The notes: generated from the sequence alone by a model not told the origin. A stretch of DNA of 64,000 bases from Streptomyces sp. Ag109_O5-1 (GCF_003814875.1 NZ_RKQF01000001.1:8308001-8372000), one strand, 5' to 3'. Shown: positions 42,996 to 52,149, counted from the stretch's first letter. Numbers and translations are program-made.

Positions 42996-43578
42996 GCGCC
43001 CTGTTCAGAGCCCGTACGAGACCGGTGGCGTCGTCGGCGTGGAACCGCACGACGCTCACCTCGCGCCGACGGCCCAGCAGGGAGACATGGGTGACGGGCT
43101 CGGCCAGTTCGAGGGTCACCGAGGTCTGGGAGCCGACGGGCAGGTCGAGTTCGGCGACGGCGGCCTTGTCGTGCAGGTAACGGGTGTCGCCGCGTACGGA
43201 CTTGACCGAGTCCAGCGGTATCCGCTGCTCGACCCGGACGCCGCTCCGGACGTGCAGCGCGTCCGCGGTCAGCAGATGCGGATGAACCACGCTCGCCGCG
43301 TGCAGGCCGACGACCATGAGGACCGTGTAGACGTCCAGGACCAGCGCCACCCGCTCAACGGCAGGCCAGTTGCGGAGCAGCACCGACATGGCGACCGTCT
43401 CGACCGCGCACATGAAGGCGAACCCGGACATCATCGCGCCCTGGCCCTTGGCGTACCCGAACCTCACCCCTGGTCCGCCCGTTCCGCTGGTGCGCCGGGC
43501 GGCCCACAGCACCAGGCTCGCCATCAGCCGCACCTCGTGCCGGAGCATGGCGTACGTCGTCTTCACCGCCGTCTTCAT
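42886..43578 (-). CDS. Membrane protein of unknown function
   Basis: 230 residues: two hydrophobic helices (about 49-66 and 74-97), then a soluble PH-like stretch (HVRSGVRVEQRIPLDSVKSVRG). Its start overlaps the stop of the MerR gene (ATGA), so it is likely controlled by and coupled with it. Confidence 0.7.
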   Translation of the reverse strand: MKTAVKTTYAMLRHEVRLMASLVLWAARRTSGTGGPGVRFGYAKGQGAMMSGFAFMCAVETVAMSVLLRNWPAVERVALVLDVYTVLMVVGLHAASVVHPHLLTADALHVRSGVRVEQRIPLDSVKSVRGDTRYLHDKAAVAELDLPVGSQTSVTLELAEPVTHVSLLGRRREVSVVRFHADDATGLVRALNRALTQVRTAPSPSPDRPGSAVPAAARPAEEGSRPRSAL

Positions 43579-44348
43579 GGCCCCTCCCCGGTCTCGCGGG
43601 TCTCCCCTGTCGTCACGATGTCCAGCGCCCGTCGGATCGCCGCCGCCTGGGCCGGGGCGAGGTCGGCGTAGAGGGCGCGCATGAAGCTGTTCCCGTGGTC
43701 GAGGCCGCGGTCCGGGAGCACGCCGGCCGGGATGGCGCCGGCGATCACCCGGGCGGCCTCGGCCACCCGGGGATCGTCGGTCTCGGCGTCGGCGAGGGCG
43801 TCGAGGAGCGTGTACACCTCGTTGGCCCGGGCCGTCGCCCGCGGTGACCCGGCCATGGCACCGGCCAGGGACATCAGCTGAGCGCGCTGCGCAGGGTCCG
43901 TGACCGTCTCCACCAGGGCGAACACCTCACGGTCCTTGGCGGCCATGGGGGAGTCGCCGAAGTGCGGGGCCGTCGCCCTGAACAAGCCGGCCAGCTCCGG
44001 CGAGACGGGCCCCTCGGCGGGCAGCTCGCCCGCGTCCAGCAGGTCCCGCAGCCGTTGCCGCCGCTCCCGGATGTCCGCCTCCTGCCGGGCGAGGTCCTCG
44101 TCGAGCTCGGTGAGCACCTCGACGAGGTCCTTGCCGGCGTCGTCCGCGAGGACGTCCCGTACCTCGGCGAGCCCGAGCCCCAGCTCGGTCAGCCGCCGGA
44201 TCCGGGCGAGGACGACGGCGTGCCGGAGGGTGTAGTCCCGGTAGCCGTTGGAGAGGCGTTCGGGCTCGGGCAGCAGGCCCTGGTGGTGGTAGTGCCGCAC
44301 CGTGCGCGTGGTGACGCCGACGGCGGCGGCGAGTTCTCCGATCCGCAT
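43575..44348 (-). CDS. MerR-family transcriptional regulator
   Basis: 257 residues: an N-terminal winged helix IGELAAAVGVTTRTVRHYHHQGLLP and coiled coil (75-110), then a long C-terminal helical effector domain. No metal-binding Cys are seen, so a small organic ligand is more likely. It is first of a two-gene unit with the membrane protein. Confidence 0.9.
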   Translation of the reverse strand: MRIGELAAAVGVTTRTVRHYHHQGLLPEPERLSNGYRDYTLRHAVVLARIRRLTELGLGLAEVRDVLADDAGKDLVEVLTELDEDLARQEADIRERRQRLRDLLDAGELPAEGPVSPELAGLFRATAPHFGDSPMAAKDREVFALVETVTDPAQRAQLMSLAGAMAGSPRATARANEVYTLLDALADAETDDPRVAEAARVIAGAIPAGVLPDRGLDHGNSFMRALYADLAPAQAAAIRRALDIVTTGETRETGEGP

Positions 44349-44401
44349 GGGACCAGTACAGACGTTGACGTGGCGGCAGGGTCAAGCCGCCGAGTGCGGG
44401 C

Positions 44402-46039
44402 TCAGACGGCGACGAACCAGCGGCTCAGGGCGTCGCCGAGGCCGCTCCCGCCTTCGTCGCCCTTGTCCGCGGCCCAGGCGACGAACCCGTCGGGCCGTAC
44501 GAGCAGAGCGGTCAGCTCCGGCCGTCCGGGGCAGGCGGCGGTCAGCACGTCCACCCGGTCGGCGTACTCCTCGGCGCGGGCCCGCAGCTTCGGGTCGTCC
44601 GCGAGGTCGAGGAGGAGGGCCCGGCCGCCGTGCAGATGGTCCCCGAGCCGGGTTCCGTCGGAGAGCTCCAGGTCAGGGGTGCTCTGCCCGGTGAGGGCGT
44701 GCTCGCCGGGCAGGTCGTAGTGCTGCCAGACGCCGGAGATCTGCTTGACGAGGTACGTGGTCCCGCTCGTCGTCAGCGCCAGGCCGGTGACGACCCGGCG
44801 CAGGGCGCGGGCATGCCGGTCGGGCCGCATCACCGCGATCTGGGCACGGGTCCAGTCCAGCACCCAGGCGCCGATCGGATGCCGTTCGGCGGTGTAGCTG
44901 TCGAGGAGGGAGGCGGGCGCGAGTCCGCGGACGACGGCCGCGAGCTTCCAGCCGAGGTTCATGGCATCGCCGAGCCCGAGGTTGAGCCCCTGTCCGCCGA
45001 ACGGCGAGTGCACATGCGCAGCGTCCCCCGCGAGCAGCACCCGGCCCTTGCGGTAGCCGGTGGCCTGCCGGGCGTTGTCGGTGAACCGGGTCGAGGAGTG
45101 CACCTCGTGGATGGTCACCTCGTCAACGCCCGACACCCGGCGCAGGGAGGCCTGGAGCTCCTCGGCGGTGATGGGCGCGATGGGGGTCCCCCCGCGCGAG
45201 CGAAGCCGAGCGTGGGGGAGGTCGGCGGGCGGCCCGTCGAACTCGACGGTGAGGATCCGCCCGGGGAAGGGCCCGTTGACGTACGTCCCCACGTCCGTCG
45301 TGTTCCATCCGGCCCCCAGCCGTTCGCCCCCGGTCATCTCGACGACCGCCTGATAACCGGTGATCTCGGGATCGGTCCCCGGGAAGTCGAATCCGGCGAG
45401 CTTGCGGACGGTACTCCGCCCGCCGTCGCACCCGACCAGCCAGCCGGTACGGACGGTGTTGTCACCGCCGAGGTGTACGGACACCCCCTCGCCGTCGGCG
45501 TCGAAGCCGGTCAGCTCCACGCCCCGGCGGACCTCGACGCCGAGCCGCTCGGCGCGGGCGGCCAGGATCCGCTCCAGCTCGGCCTGCGGGACCCCGAGGC
45601 CGACGCCGTCGGCGGGGCCGATGTCGGCGAAGGCCGGGTCGGAGTCGTCGAACAGGTCACCGCGCATCATGATCCCGGCGAAGTGCCCGGCGAACTTCGG
45701 GGGAGTCGCCCGGGGCGCGCCGGCACTTCGCTCCCCGGCACTTCGCTCGCCGATGAAGGCCCGCATCCGCCACAGGTTCCTCTCCCAGGCCGCCGCGAGC
45801 TCGGGCAGCATCCCGCGCCGGTACAGCGCCACCGCGCCCGCCGTGTTGATCCCGCCCGCCTTGATGGTCTCGTCCACCTCGGCCAGCCGCTCCACGACCA
45901 GCACGCCCGCGCCGCCGAGCCGCAGCTCGCAGGCGAGGAAGAGCCCGACGGGCCCGCCGCCCGCCACCACCACGTCATAGTCCGCGCCGTAGTCCGTGCC
46001 CTCGTTCTTGCCGTCTGTCATCGGCATCGTCGTCGTCAT
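44402..46039 (-). CDS. FAD-dependent aromatic hydroxylase (group A monooxygenase)
   Basis: 545 residues: FAD motif VVAGGGPVGLFLA, NAD(P)H/FAD DG motif CDGGRSTVRK, GDAAHVHSPFGGQGLNLGL, and a C-terminal thioredoxin-like domain, as in rifampicin- or polyketide-hydroxylating enzymes. The substrate is unknown. Two odd insertions occur: GERSA is duplicated by a 15-base repeat (about 45718-45750), and ARLRSRGGTP is encoded by a dispersed hairpin repeat (45186-45220). It is divergent from a TetR gene, which probably represses it. Confidence 0.88.
   Translation of the reverse strand: MTTTMPMTDGKNEGTDYGADYDVVVAGGGPVGLFLACELRLGGAGVLVVERLAEVDETIKAGGINTAGAVALYRRGMLPELAAAWERNLWRMRAFIGERSAGERSAGAPRATPPKFAGHFAGIMMRGDLFDDSDPAFADIGPADGVGLGVPQAELERILAARAERLGVEVRRGVELTGFDADGEGVSVHLGGDNTVRTGWLVGCDGGRSTVRKLAGFDFPGTDPEITGYQAVVEMTGGERLGAGWNTTDVGTYVNGPFPGRILTVEFDGPPADLPHARLRSRGGTPIAPITAEELQASLRRVSGVDEVTIHEVHSSTRFTDNARQATGYRKGRVLLAGDAAHVHSPFGGQGLNLGLGDAMNLGWKLAAVVRGLAPASLLDSYTAERHPIGAWVLDWTRAQIAVMRPDRHARALRRVVTGLALTTSGTTYLVKQISGVWQHYDLPGEHALTGQSTPDLELSDGTRLGDHLHGGRALLLDLADDPKLRARAEEYADRVDVLTAACPGRPELTALLVRPDGFVAWAADKGDEGGSGLGDALSRWFVAV
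45186..45220. repeat. Second dispersed hairpin repeat, in frame inside the monooxygenase
   Basis: TCCCCCCGCGCGAGCGAAGC runs into CGAGCGTGGGGGAG; the ends pair as CCCCC/GGGGG. I recall this as a very common short palindrome in Streptomyces intergenic DNA. Here it adds about 11 residues to the enzyme. Confidence 0.75.
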
Positions 46040-46085
46040 GACTTCACTGTAGTCACTAAAAGTTTCGAGCGGCTATAGTTTTCTT
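46040..46085. promoter_or_regulatory. Divergent promoter/operator, monooxygenase and TetR
   Basis: On the minus strand AAACTATAG and AAACTTTTAG are repeated 15 bases apart in a short AT-rich spacer of 46 bases, a probable TetR operator covering both promoters. Confidence 0.5.
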
Positions 46086-46712
46086 GTGATCGATGAGAAC
46101 AGGCCAGGGGAGTCCCTGCGGGAGCGCAAGAAGCGTGAGACGCGGCAGCGGATCTCGAACGTCGCGACGGTGATGTTCCGGGAGCACGGCTTCGACCGGG
46201 TGACGGTCACGGAGGTCGCGCGGGCGGCCGGCGTCTCGGCGATGACCGTCTTCAACTACTTCCCCCGCAAGGAGGATCTGTTCCTCGACCGCATCCCGGA
46301 GGCGGTCGAGGCGTTCGCCGGCGCGGTACGGGGCCGCGCGGCCGGCGTGCCCCCGCTCGCGGCGCTGCGCCGCCTGGCCTTCCGGTTCATCGACGCACGG
46401 CATCCGCTGGGCGGGCTGGGGGAGGGCTTCGCGGGCTTCTGGACCGTCGTCGCCGACTCGCCGGCGCTGCTGGCCCGGGCGCGGGAGGGCGCGGAGGAGG
46501 TGGAACGGGCGCTGGCCGGGGCGCTGGCGGACGCCGGAACCGCCGACCCGGGGCTGGTGGCGGCCGTGACCGTCGCCGCGTACCGCTCGGTGTGTGTCAC
46601 CTCGGTGAGTCGCCAGCTCGCGGGTGAGCCGTACGCGGAGGTTGCCGAGGATCACCAGGAGCGGATGGGGGCGGCGTTCGATGCGCTGGAGCGGATGTTC
46701 CCCGGTCTGTGA
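46086..46712 (+). CDS. TetR-family regulator
   Basis: 208 residues with a typical TetR HTH (TVTEVARAAGVSAMTVFNYFPRKEDLF) and an acyl-specific-looking C-terminal domain. GTG start. It is divergent from the monooxygenase at 44402-46039; local repression of that gene is expected. Confidence 0.9.
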   Translation: MIDENRPGESLRERKKRETRQRISNVATVMFREHGFDRVTVTEVARAAGVSAMTVFNYFPRKEDLFLDRIPEAVEAFAGAVRGRAAGVPPLAALRRLAFRFIDARHPLGGLGEGFAGFWTVVADSPALLARAREGAEEVERALAGALADAGTADPGLVAAVTVAAYRSVCVTSVSRQLAGEPYAEVAEDHQERMGAAFDALERMFPGL

Positions 46713-46721
46713 CCGACTCTC

Positions 46722-46769
46722 TTGACGGCTAACGCGGTTAGCCGTACGGTCATGGCTAACGGCGTTAGC
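46722..46769 (+). promoter_or_regulatory. Promoter with two TetR operators
   Basis: TTGACG and TACGGT are 17 bases apart. The spacer contains the palindrome GCTAAC-GCG-GTTAGC (46728-46742), and a second palindrome GCTAAC-GGC-GTTAGC lies at 46755-46769. Binding of a repressor, probably the TetR at 47214, would occlude the promoter. Confidence 0.8.
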
Positions 46770-46792
46770 TAAGATGCCTTCGGGAGGCAGCC

Positions 46793-47221
46793 ATGACCAC
46801 CACCACGAACGCCACCCCCGTCCCCGCCCTCCGCACCGCCACCACGGTGGCCCGCCGCACGGCCTGGCTGGCCGGCGCCCTGTTCTGGACCGCGTTCGCC
46901 GTGCTGGAGGGCGTGAACCACGGCTGGCTCGCGGGCGCCCTCGCCCTGCTCTTCCTGATCCTCCCGGACCTCACCTTCCTGGTCGCCGCCGACGAGGCGC
47001 CCCGGATGGCGAAGGGGCAGCTGCCGCCGCGCGCGGTGCCGTACTACAACGCGATGCACCGGGCGCTGGTGCCGCTGGGGCTGCTGGTGGCGTACGCGGT
47101 CCAGCCCCTCTTCTTCTGGCCCCCGGCGTTCGCCGCGCTCTGCGGCTGGCTGGCCCACATCTCGTACGATCGCGCCTTCGGCTACGGACTGCGGACGAAG
47201 GAGGGCTTCCAGCGTGACTGA
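46793..47221 (+). CDS. DUF4260-type membrane protein
   Basis: 142 residues, four hydrophobic segments, ending WLAHISYDRAFGYGLRTKEGF, the DUF4260 hallmark. The function is unknown. GGGAGG precedes the ATG. It is cotranscribed with, and regulated by, the overlapping TetR gene. Confidence 0.85.
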   Translation: MTTTTNATPVPALRTATTVARRTAWLAGALFWTAFAVLEGVNHGWLAGALALLFLILPDLTFLVAADEAPRMAKGQLPPRAVPYYNAMHRALVPLGLLVAYAVQPLFFWPPAFAALCGWLAHISYDRAFGYGLRTKEGFQRD

Positions 47222-47753
47222 CGGGACTGGCGCGACTGGCCGACTGACGGCAAGGGCGCGGGAGATCGTCGCGGCGGCCAGGGACCTGCTGGAGGAGTCC
47301 GGCCCCGCCGCTCTCACCATGCGCACCCTGGCCGACCGCCTGGGCATCAAGGCCCCCTCCCTCTACAAGCACTTCCCGGACAAGCACGCCGTGGAGGTCG
47401 AGCTGGCCGCGCAGATGCTGGAGGAGTCTGCGGAGGCGCTCGAAACGGCGGCGACCAGGACCCCAGGCTCCCTGGAGGAACTTGCCAGGGCCTACCGGAC
47501 GTACGCCCTGTCCCACCCCCACCTCTACTGCCTGGCCACGGAACGCCCCCTGCCGCGCGCCTCCCTGCCCGCCGGTCTGGAGGACAGAGCCGCCCTCCCT
47601 CTGCTGCGGGCCTGCGGCGGCGACCTCGACCTGGCCCGCGCCACCTGGGCGTTCGCGCACGGCATGGTGGTCCTGGAGATCCACGGCCGCTTCCCGGAGG
47701 ACGCCGACCTGGACGCGGCATGGAAACGGGGCCTGAGGGCGTTGCACCCTTAG
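47214..47753 (+). CDS. TetR-family regulator (WHG C-terminal domain)
   Basis: 179 residues: HTH LADRLGIKAPSLYKHFPDKHAVE and a C-terminal domain with FAHGMVVLEIHGRF. GTG start overlaps the DUF4260 stop (GTGACTGA). It presumably controls its own operon through the two palindromes at 46728 and 46755. Confidence 0.9.
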   Translation: MTDGTGATGRLTARAREIVAAARDLLEESGPAALTMRTLADRLGIKAPSLYKHFPDKHAVEVELAAQMLEESAEALETAATRTPGSLEELARAYRTYALSHPHLYCLATERPLPRASLPAGLEDRAALPLLRACGGDLDLARATWAFAHGMVVLEIHGRFPEDADLDAAWKRGLRALHP

Positions 47754-47771
47754 CTCAAGGGGGTTGCAAAG

Positions 47772-48611
47772 GTGGCCGAACAAGCACGGTGGACGAGGGC
47801 GAGGCTGGGGCGCTGCGGCCCGCCGCTCGACCTGTTGACGGCGAATTTCGAACGGCACACGTACGCCCCGCACGCACACGCCGAGTTCACGATAGGCGTC
47901 TGCGTCGGCGGCTCCGAGGTGATCGACTACCGGGGCGGGCACATCCGCACCGGCCCCGGTTCGATCGTCGTCCTGGCCCCGGGAGAGATGCACACGGGCG
48001 GCCCGGCGACACAGACCGACGGCTACGCCTACCGCGCCATGTACGCGGACCCGTCCCTGCTGACGGACGGCACCCTGGTCGGCACCGGCACACCGCACTT
48101 CCGCGACCCCGTCCTCGACGACCCGGAACTGGCCGCGGCCTTCCGCCACGCCCATACGACCCTGTCCACCTGCCCCGACCCACTGGAGGCGGAATCCCGC
48201 CTCCCCTGGCTGCTGACGGCCCTGTCCCGCCGCCACTCGACGGCGCGGCAGGCACCGGACCGCATCCCCGGCGCGGGCGGTGTCGCGCTCCTGGTCCGGG
48301 ACCGCCTGGCCGACGAACTGACCTGCCCGCCGTCGCTCGCCGACCTCGCCGCGGACCTGGGCCTCTCCCGCTACCAACTCCTCCGGGCCTTCCGTACGAC
48401 GATGGGCGTCCCGCCGTACGCGTGGCTGGCCCAGTATCGGGTGAACCGAGCCCGCGGCCTTCTGGAGGCGGGCCTGCGCCCGGCGGAGGTGGCGACCCTG
48501 GTGGGCTTCGCCGACCAGGCGCATCTGACCCGCTGGTTCCGCCGGGTGCTGGGGGTGACCCCGGCGGCGTACCGCAACAGCGTTCAAGACGCGGCACGCC
48601 TGCTCAGCTGA
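47772..48611 (+). CDS. AraC-family transcriptional activator
   Basis: 279 residues: an N-terminal cupin-like sensor domain (HAHAEFTIGVCVGG, GEMHTGG) and a C-terminal double HTH (LADLAADLGLSRYQLLRAFR and VGFADQAHLTRWFRRVLGV). It most likely regulates the EamA transporter ten bases downstream. Confidence 0.9.
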   Translation: MAEQARWTRARLGRCGPPLDLLTANFERHTYAPHAHAEFTIGVCVGGSEVIDYRGGHIRTGPGSIVVLAPGEMHTGGPATQTDGYAYRAMYADPSLLTDGTLVGTGTPHFRDPVLDDPELAAAFRHAHTTLSTCPDPLEAESRLPWLLTALSRRHSTARQAPDRIPGAGGVALLVRDRLADELTCPPSLADLAADLGLSRYQLLRAFRTTMGVPPYAWLAQYRVNRARGLLEAGLRPAEVATLVGFADQAHLTRWFRRVLGVTPAAYRNSVQDAARLLS

Positions 48612-48621
48612 AACTCTTCGT

Positions 48622-49557
48622 ATGACTGCACGCGGCTGGATGTTGTTCTCCCTCATGGGAGTGATCTGGGGCATCCCCTATCTGATGATCAAGGTGGCGG
48701 TGGACGAGGTGTCCCCGTCGACGGTGGTGTTCGCCCGCTGTGCGGTGGGCGCCCTGCTCCTCCTCCCCCTGGCGATCCGCCAGGGCGGCCTGTTCCGCAC
48801 CCTCCGCACCCACTGGCGCCCGATGCTGGCCTTCGCGTGCATAGAGATCATGGGCCCCTGGTTCACCCTCACGGACGCCGAACGCCACCTCTCCAGCTCC
48901 ACGGCGGGCCTGCTGATAGCGGGCGTACCGATCGTGGGCGTGGTGGCGGCGCGTTACTTCGGCGGCGAGCGGGAGCACCTGGGCGTACGCCGGATCGCGG
49001 GCCTGCTGATCGGCCTGGCCGGCGTAGGAGTCCTGACCGTCCCCCACCTGACGGGCGGCGACGCCCGCTCCCTCGGCGAGGTCCTGCTCACGGTGATCGG
49101 CTACGCGACCGCACCCCTCATCGCGGCCCGCCGCCTGAAGGACGTCCCGACGCTGCAGCTGATCGCCCCCTGCCTGACGCTGGCGGCGCTGGTCTACGCC
49201 CCCGCGGCGGCGGCGACCTGGCCCACCTCCATGCCCTCGACGAACGCGCTCCTCTCCCTCCTCGCCCTGGGCATCCTCTGCACGGCGGTCGCCTTCGTGG
49301 CCTTCCTGGAACTGATCAAGGAGATAGGCCCCACCCGCTCCACAGTGATCACCTACGTCAACCCGGCGGTGGCCGTGGCCGCGGGTGCCCTCTTCCTGGG
49401 CGAGAGCTTCACCCCCACGATCGCCGTCTCCTTCGCACTGATCCTCACGGGCTCCGTACTGGCGACGATGGCCTCGGCACCGAAGAGGCCGGCCCGCCCG
49501 GTAACATGGTCGACACGGCAGACGAGCCGGGCGGACGGCCGCGTGGAGTCCCCCTAG
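48622..49557 (+). CDS. EamA-type (DMT) transporter
   Basis: A 311-residue permease with ten hydrophobic helices and duplicated EamA halves (ARCAVGALLLLPLAI; TYVNPAVAVAAGALFLGES). It exports metabolites. The last 14 residues or so (RQTSRADGRVESP) are encoded by the 5' end of the RNase P RNA gene, so coding sequence and a structured RNA overlap by 42 bases. Confidence 0.9.
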   Translation: MTARGWMLFSLMGVIWGIPYLMIKVAVDEVSPSTVVFARCAVGALLLLPLAIRQGGLFRTLRTHWRPMLAFACIEIMGPWFTLTDAERHLSSSTAGLLIAGVPIVGVVAARYFGGEREHLGVRRIAGLLIGLAGVGVLTVPHLTGGDARSLGEVLLTVIGYATAPLIAARRLKDVPTLQLIAPCLTLAALVYAPAAAATWPTSMPSTNALLSLLALGILCTAVAFVAFLELIKEIGPTRSTVITYVNPAVAVAAGALFLGESFTPTIAVSFALILTGSVLATMASAPKRPARPVTWSTRQTSRADGRVESP

Positions 49558-49930
49558 GGGGCTTCCCGAGGAACGTCCGGGCTCCACAGGGCAGGGTGGT
49601 GGCTAACGGCCACCCGAGGCGACTCGCGGGACAGTGCCACAGAAAGCAAACCGCCGGGGACCTCGGTCCTCGGTAAGGGTGAAACGGTGGTGTAAGAGAC
49701 CACCAGTGCCCAGGGTGACCTGGGCAGCTAGGTAAACCCCACCCGGAGCAAGGTCAAGAGGAGCGCTGTAAAAGGCGCTCTGCGGGGACGTTCGAGGGCT
49801 GCCCGCCCGAGCCCCCGGGTAGACCGCACGAGGCCGGCGGCAACGCCGGCCCTAGATGGATGGCCGTCGCCGAGGGCTCCGCGAGGAACCCTCGGAACAG
49901 AACCCGGCGTACAGCCCGACTCGTCTGCCG
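49516..49930 (+). ncRNA. rnpB: RNase P RNA (class A)
   Basis: The ends pair (CGGCAGACGAG with CTCGTCTGCCG, helix P1). Conserved cores are present: GAGGAACGTCCGGGCTCC, GGTGAAACGGTGGTGTAAGA, ACCCCACCCGGAGCAAGG, and AGATGGATGGCC near the 3' end. It processes tRNA 5' ends. The promoter must lie inside the eamA-type gene. The defence-island remnant begins immediately after its 3' end. Confidence 0.97.
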
Positions 49931-49972
49931 CTACCTGTGGTTTTGCCCGGGGAAGGGCCTCTGGCTTGCGTC

Positions 49973-50242
49973 GTGCTTCGCCGCGCTGCCGCCTTTGATG
50001 CTGCCGAGGTTCGGCGTGCCGAACTCCATCAGCCGGCAGTACGACGGTCCGTTCTCGAACGGCGTGCCCTGCCCCAGGGCGTAGCGCGACAGCGACAGTG
50101 TCGCCCATTCCTCCAGGGGGAACTGCCAGAGCACCTGCTTGCGTTCGTCCTCGGCGGCTGTCTCGCTCTCCGGAGCGCTACTCCGGTCGAATGTCGCCGC
50201 TGCCGCCTGCAGGTCCATTTCGTCCGCCATGAAGGTCATCAT
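49973..50242 (-). pseudogene. 5' fragment of an McrB-like restriction gene
   Basis: About 90 residues with FPLEEWATLSLSRYALGQ and RLMEFGTPNLGSIKGGSA, which I recognise as the conserved N-terminal segment of actinomycete AAA/McrB-type restriction proteins. After the GGSAAKH end the frame runs into unrelated residues and stops at 49931, one base past rnpB. It is a truncated gene that was last in an operon with the DUF6119 gene. Confidence 0.65.
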
Positions 50243-50314
50243 GCCGAATCATCTGCATTCGAGGCGCCGTTGGGCAGTTGAAAGCGAGTTCGGAAGGCGA
50301 GTCGGCTCGGGAGT

Positions 50315-51985
50315 TCATGCGGCGGTTGGGAGTTCGCCTTCGGCAGCGCTGGAGATGCCGATGACCTCCACGGTCACACCCCGCGCCGCGAGCGCCTTCG
50401 CGGTCTGGGCGATGGTGATCTGGGAGAAGCCGAAGACGGACTCCGCAGTTAGGTTTTCGCGGTTCTTCAGAAGTACGCCCAGAACGATGCGCTTGGGTGT
50501 GAAGTGGTCCGGGAGCAAGATCTCGCCTCCGCTGAGCCGGGCCACCTTCGTCGTGAACTCCGTACGGACCTGGGCAGACTCCTGGAGCAGTTCCACTGCG
50601 ACCCTGGCCTGGCTGAAAAGGTGACTCAGCGGACCGGAACCGCCTGCGCGCTTGACGAGGATGAGGGTGCCGTCGGGCATCAGCAGGTCGCAGATCTCGA
50701 CCTGGTCCCTGGGGCGGAGCGGGTTGCTGACGTTCCTGGTGTCGAGACAGAGCCAGCCAGGCCGGTCATCAGCCACCCTGTTGTTGTAGGCGTTCTCGGA
50801 CTCGCCGTCGGCCCAGGCAGGAAGCGAGACGGAAGGCGAGGGAGGGAACAGCGCGGCCACGGTGGCCCGGCACTCTTCCACATAGGCGGATCCGGCCTCG
50901 TACCACTCGCCGTCCATGAGGAAGAACCGGCGGGCGCCGAGGGGGATGCCGGTCTCCAACCAAGTCAACGCGCTGGTAACGGCGAGCGTGTCGGCCGTCC
51001 CTGCCCGGCGGTCCTTGGCGAGGGTCACGGTCCCGTCGCGCAGCGCCTTGAGGCGCCGGCCGGGCGGCGCGAGTCGGGCGCGGGTGAGCAGGTAGTCGAG
51101 ATCGAAGTCCTCGGACCGCAGGGCTCCGGGACTGTTGACCTGCGTCAGATACGCGGTGGCCTCGGCGTATGCGGTGTGATGTCCGAAGGGGACGGAGACC
51201 GAGATGTCTCCCTCGGCCGGACGGCCGAGACGGCCGTCCAGCGCCTTGTCGAGGGCGTCGAGTGTCGAGGTGTCGCTGACCGGCACGATGTGATCCACGA
51301 ACTCCAGCTCACTGTGCGGGATGTCCTCGCGGCAGATTCTCGTGATGGCCCGCAGATCGGCGAGCAGGGCCTCGGGTTCGACTCCGAGTGCGATCCTCAG
51401 GCCACGTCCCCCTTGGGCGCTGACTGCCTTGCCACGGGTGTATCGCGACCGGGTGAGCGGAAGGTCGTCGAGGTAGCCGCCCAGACTGCGCACGATGCGC
51501 GAGTGGTCGCGGATGCCGAGCAGCGGGACCGGGGCGCCGCCAGGAACGAGGGAGATGTCGGTGCGCGCCTGCCCGAGCGACTTCGACACGGCCTCGCGGA
51601 TCATGTTCGGGTCCATCTGGCGGATGGCGAAGGAGAGACCGAAGCGCTGGTCCTTGAGGTGTTCGGGGATCAGCCGGTACCCCTGGTCGCAGCCGATCGC
51701 GTACACCGTGCCATCGACAGCGAGCAGGAGCACGGCGGCGGTACGGCGGACGTTCTCGGTGACCATGATGCCTGTGGTGCGCGACATTGGCTCGCACCAC
51801 GGGGCCTCGGTGTGCTCGATCCCGCAGGTGACGAACACGGCAGGGACGCCGAGTACGTCGGGGAAATGTGGTTCCGCGCCGAGGCTGTCGAGAAGTTCGG
51901 CGTCAAGGGCGTTCAGCATGGCGTCCGTGGTGGGGGCGGCGGCGGATAGCCGGTAAACGGTGCGTACTGCGGTGTTCGATGCCAT
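50315..51985 (-). CDS. DUF6119/TIGR04141 sporadically distributed protein
   Basis: 556 residues. The C-terminal half carries VEICDLLMPDGTLILVKRAG and GPLSHLFSQARVAVELL, and mid-protein WYEAGSAYVEEC, the hallmarks of the TIGR04141 family found sporadically in defence islands. No catalytic motif is assigned. The N-terminal 150 residues are mixed alpha/beta. I take ATG 51985; the longer frame crosses a promoter region. Confidence 0.8.
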   Translation of the reverse strand: MASNTAVRTVYRLSAAAPTTDAMLNALDAELLDSLGAEPHFPDVLGVPAVFVTCGIEHTEAPWCEPMSRTTGIMVTENVRRTAAVLLLAVDGTVYAIGCDQGYRLIPEHLKDQRFGLSFAIRQMDPNMIREAVSKSLGQARTDISLVPGGAPVPLLGIRDHSRIVRSLGGYLDDLPLTRSRYTRGKAVSAQGGRGLRIALGVEPEALLADLRAITRICREDIPHSELEFVDHIVPVSDTSTLDALDKALDGRLGRPAEGDISVSVPFGHHTAYAEATAYLTQVNSPGALRSEDFDLDYLLTRARLAPPGRRLKALRDGTVTLAKDRRAGTADTLAVTSALTWLETGIPLGARRFFLMDGEWYEAGSAYVEECRATVAALFPPSPSVSLPAWADGESENAYNNRVADDRPGWLCLDTRNVSNPLRPRDQVEICDLLMPDGTLILVKRAGGSGPLSHLFSQARVAVELLQESAQVRTEFTTKVARLSGGEILLPDHFTPKRIVLGVLLKNRENLTAESVFGFSQITIAQTAKALAARGVTVEVIGISSAAEGELPTAA

Positions 51986-52149
51986 GGTGCGCCTCCGTGG
52001 GGCAGTGGCTGCTGGGTTTCGAGGGCGGGTGGGACACGTCGGTGCCTCCGAGGTCGTGACTGGACGGGACAGGGGCGGGTGTGTGAGGCAGGCCGGAAGG
52101 CCCTGCGGCGAGGACATGCTGCACACCGCACCCGCCCAGGGACGGCCGA

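Noticed and set aside
49728..50108. Minus-strand frame across the RNase P RNA
   Set aside because: It lies inside a structured RNA and shows no protein motif.
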